A DNA stretch of 64,000 nt from Niebla homalea (lineage: Eukaryota > Ascomycota > Lecanoromycetes > Lecanorales > Ramalinaceae), in the NCBI GenBank assembly GCA_019925105.1, contig JAHGAU010000030.1:744001-808000 (forward strand), given 5' to 3'. Below the pieces are notes generated by a model. The model saw only the letters and a list, made by a program, of their open reading frames with translations. It was not told the DNA's origin and searched no databases. Shown piece after piece: positions 61,688-64,000 of the stretch (positions are counted from its first letter, which is position 1; every line of letters begins with the position of its first letter). The translations under genes were made by a program, and so were the position numbers.

Positions 61688-64000
61688 ATGGCGACGAACA
61701 AAGGGACCCCAGAGGTCCAAAACGATGCGTATATGCATAGCTTTAGTAACAGTGAGGGAAGTACATTAAATACGATAAGTGGAAGTAACGTGGTAGTTAA
61801 GAATAAAATAGTAAATAAACAAATAGTTTATATTAATAGAAACGGCGACGACGCGTATAAATAATATAATAATAATAAGCCGGATAACGCTTAAAATAAG
61901 TAAGGGAATTAAGGTTAATAAAATATATATATTAAAGCGCGTAAAACGCGTAATAATAATACGGAGATAATAAATAAATAAAAGGGTAAAAAGGCCAGTA
62001 CGGTATTAATAATAAAGGGTATAAGCGGGGGGAAAAAGCGGGAAAACCGCGGTAAAAATATTATTAAAAATATATAAAAAGGAAATAAAGTTAATAAGGA
62101 AGATAAGACCTTAAAGGATTAAAATAAAAGGCGGAGATAATATATCGCCCGGTAAATAAAGGTAAAAGGGCGGTAAAGGAGGTAATAAAGGCCTTAAAAG
62201 GACTTTTTGCGGTAGAATAAAAGGATATTACGTTAAAGACCTAGTTAATATTATAGATTAAATTAAAAAGTATAAAAGACTTCTATATAAAAATAAAGGT
62301 AAAGTTAAAAAAAATGGAGCGCTTACGGGGCTTTTATAAGGCGGAAGTAAAAACGTTAATAAAAGGTAAAAAGAACGGTTTAAAGTTAAAGGTATAAAAT
62401 AAAGATATAAAGGCGGTAACCCCTTAAGCGAAAAAAAGTTAAGCGATAAAGATAATAAAAAAGGTATTTATAGTAAAAAATAAAAAAATAACGGAGGAGA
62501 AAATAACTATATTAAAGAAAGCGAGGATAATAATAATCCGCCTATTAAATAATAAGGAGAAAAATACGGTTATAGAAATAAACCCGTTATAATTAATAAA
62601 AACTTTTAAGATAATAACGGAACTATTAATAAAATAGATTATTACGGTACGTAAACTATAAAGTAAAGATATTTTCCTTAATATAACGTTATTAAAAATA
62701 AAAGAAAGCTTAAAGAAATTTAAGGTTTAACTTAATAAGGAAGAATATAAATCGGTTAAGGTTTTAAGGTAATTATTTATTATTATAATAAATAAGATAT
62801 ATTTATTACGTTTTATAAAAATTAAAAAAAAGGTTACGTTAAAAAATAAAAAAAAAAGAATATAATTTTTTATTTAAGGCTTAAGATCGTTAACTATAAA
62901 CTTCCTTTAATAATAAAAAGATTTTATTCCTTAAAATATATAAAAAAATATTTTACCGTTATATTAAGCGTAACGTTAATAAAAATATATAATAACGTCT
63001 TAAATAAAAGGATTATTAAAAAAATCTCTTAAAATAATTTAATTATAGGATAAAACGGCGGATATTAATTAATATTTTTAATATTAAAATTATAAATATA
63101 TTATTATAAAATATTTTAATATTATAAAATATATAATTTATATTAAGGGCTATAATATTTATAAATATATAAAGTTAATAATTAAAAAGCTTATAAAAAA
63201 CGCACTTAAATATATTACGTATAATAAAGAAAAATACTTAATATAAGATTTTAAGTAAACAATAAGAGTTAAGGAGATTAAACGTAAAGAAACCCGGATA
63301 ATTATAAAAATTTAACGGTATAATACATACGGAATTAATTTAACGGGTTAACTTAAAATAGTTTTAAAACGTAAGCTTAATTAATTAAATAATAAGGGGT
63401 AAATAATAATAACGGATAAAATAAAAAAAAAGAAGTTTTTCGCGATCTTAATTTTAAGGGTTAACCGTTATATATCTTTAATAATAGCCGGGAAGGTATT
63501 AAATTAAAAAATATTTAACTTTAATAAAAAGTCCGTAACTTAAATAAGTATAGATAAAGGAGCCCTTATAAAGGTTAATATATAATATATTAACGTTTTT
63601 AAGAATAATATAATATAACGTCCGTAATAAAAGAATTAAAGCAATAATTTTAATATTTAAGTTTAAAAAAGTTAAGGATATTAATATTATAATAATATAA
63701 AAATTACCGTATAATTTATATATATATTTATTTATTAACCCGGGGAATAAGTTTTACTTAACCTTTAAGGGGGATAAAATAATTAAAATATACTTCTTTA
63801 TAAATAAGCGGTTTAATATAAATAATTAAGATATTATTTATTATAATAAAAACCTTTATATATTCCGTATTATAAAAAAAAGGACTTAAAAAACGACCTT
63901 AATATTTATAACGTATATAACCCGTTACCGGTTAATAAGGAAAGACTATTTATAATATTATTACTTAAAAAAGTTTTAATTACTTTAAATAAGTATATAT
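61688..64000 (+). mobile_element. Tad1-like LINE, 5' part, RIP-mutated, continues past the window
   Basis: The ORF1 start at 61688 (MATNKGTPEVQNDAYMHSF) is the inverted counterpart of the LINE starting at 9446; the first 80 bp match almost exactly. The similarity continues along ORF1 and into the start of ORF2 up to the right edge. Frames are broken by TAA/TAG. The DNA just upstream of the ATG differs from that of the other copy, so the 5' boundary may be at or near 61688. Confidence 0.8.

Overview
The window looks like nuclear DNA of a filamentous ascomycete (Pezizomycotina). It alternates between AT-rich blocks of decayed transposons and GC-balanced islands with spliced genes. In the AT-rich blocks CA and TG dinucleotides are almost absent while CG is kept, and reading frames are broken mainly by TAA and TAG. 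This is the footprint of repeat-induced point mutation (RIP, CpA to TpA). No rRNA, tRNA or CRISPR was recognised by eye.

Layout. 1-17105: nested, RIP-mutated retroelements. A Gypsy element (+, entering from the left, ending at 11345 with a spared 3' LTR) is split by a 5.8 kb Tad-like LINE (-, 3656-9491). The Gypsy lies in the reverse-transcriptase active-site codons of a Copia element (-, 11346-17105), and that Copia is also split by a compact 2149-bp LTR element (13473-15621) with a perfect 5-bp target duplication. 17105-33085: GC-balanced island with a UbiA prenyltransferase relic, an intact PD-(D/E)XK-like DUF7924-type gene, its divergently oriented decayed paralogue, an HNH nuclease gene, a tandem repeat array, an intact PDDEXK_12-type nuclease gene and a C-terminal remnant of the DUF7924-type family. 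33086-34930: RIP-mutated Tc1/mariner element. 35751-50137: two tandem Copia elements of one family (both -), 5 bp apart, the second carrying a nested LINE fragment. 50138-60120: second gene island with a DUF3176-type membrane protein gene (5' end replaced by a Copia LTR, frame broken by a 14-bp duplication), a 311-bp MITE, a HET-domain gene full of TAA/TAG stops and an intact secreted histidine acid phosphatase gene. 60120-64000: AT-rich again, with a gag-like remnant and the 5' part of another LINE copy that continues past the window.

How the genes fit together. The first island concentrates three unrelated nuclease-type families (PD-(D/E)XK-like DUF7924 type, HNH, PDDEXK_12) within about 11 kb, twice in head-to-head arrangement. 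This is the best candidate for an undescribed system, perhaps genome defence, gene drive or element-borne cargo, but that role is inference. The second island holds fast-evolving surface, allorecognition and secreted functions of the kind often found next to AT-rich compartments. Protein family names are from recognition of motifs by eye, not from database searches.
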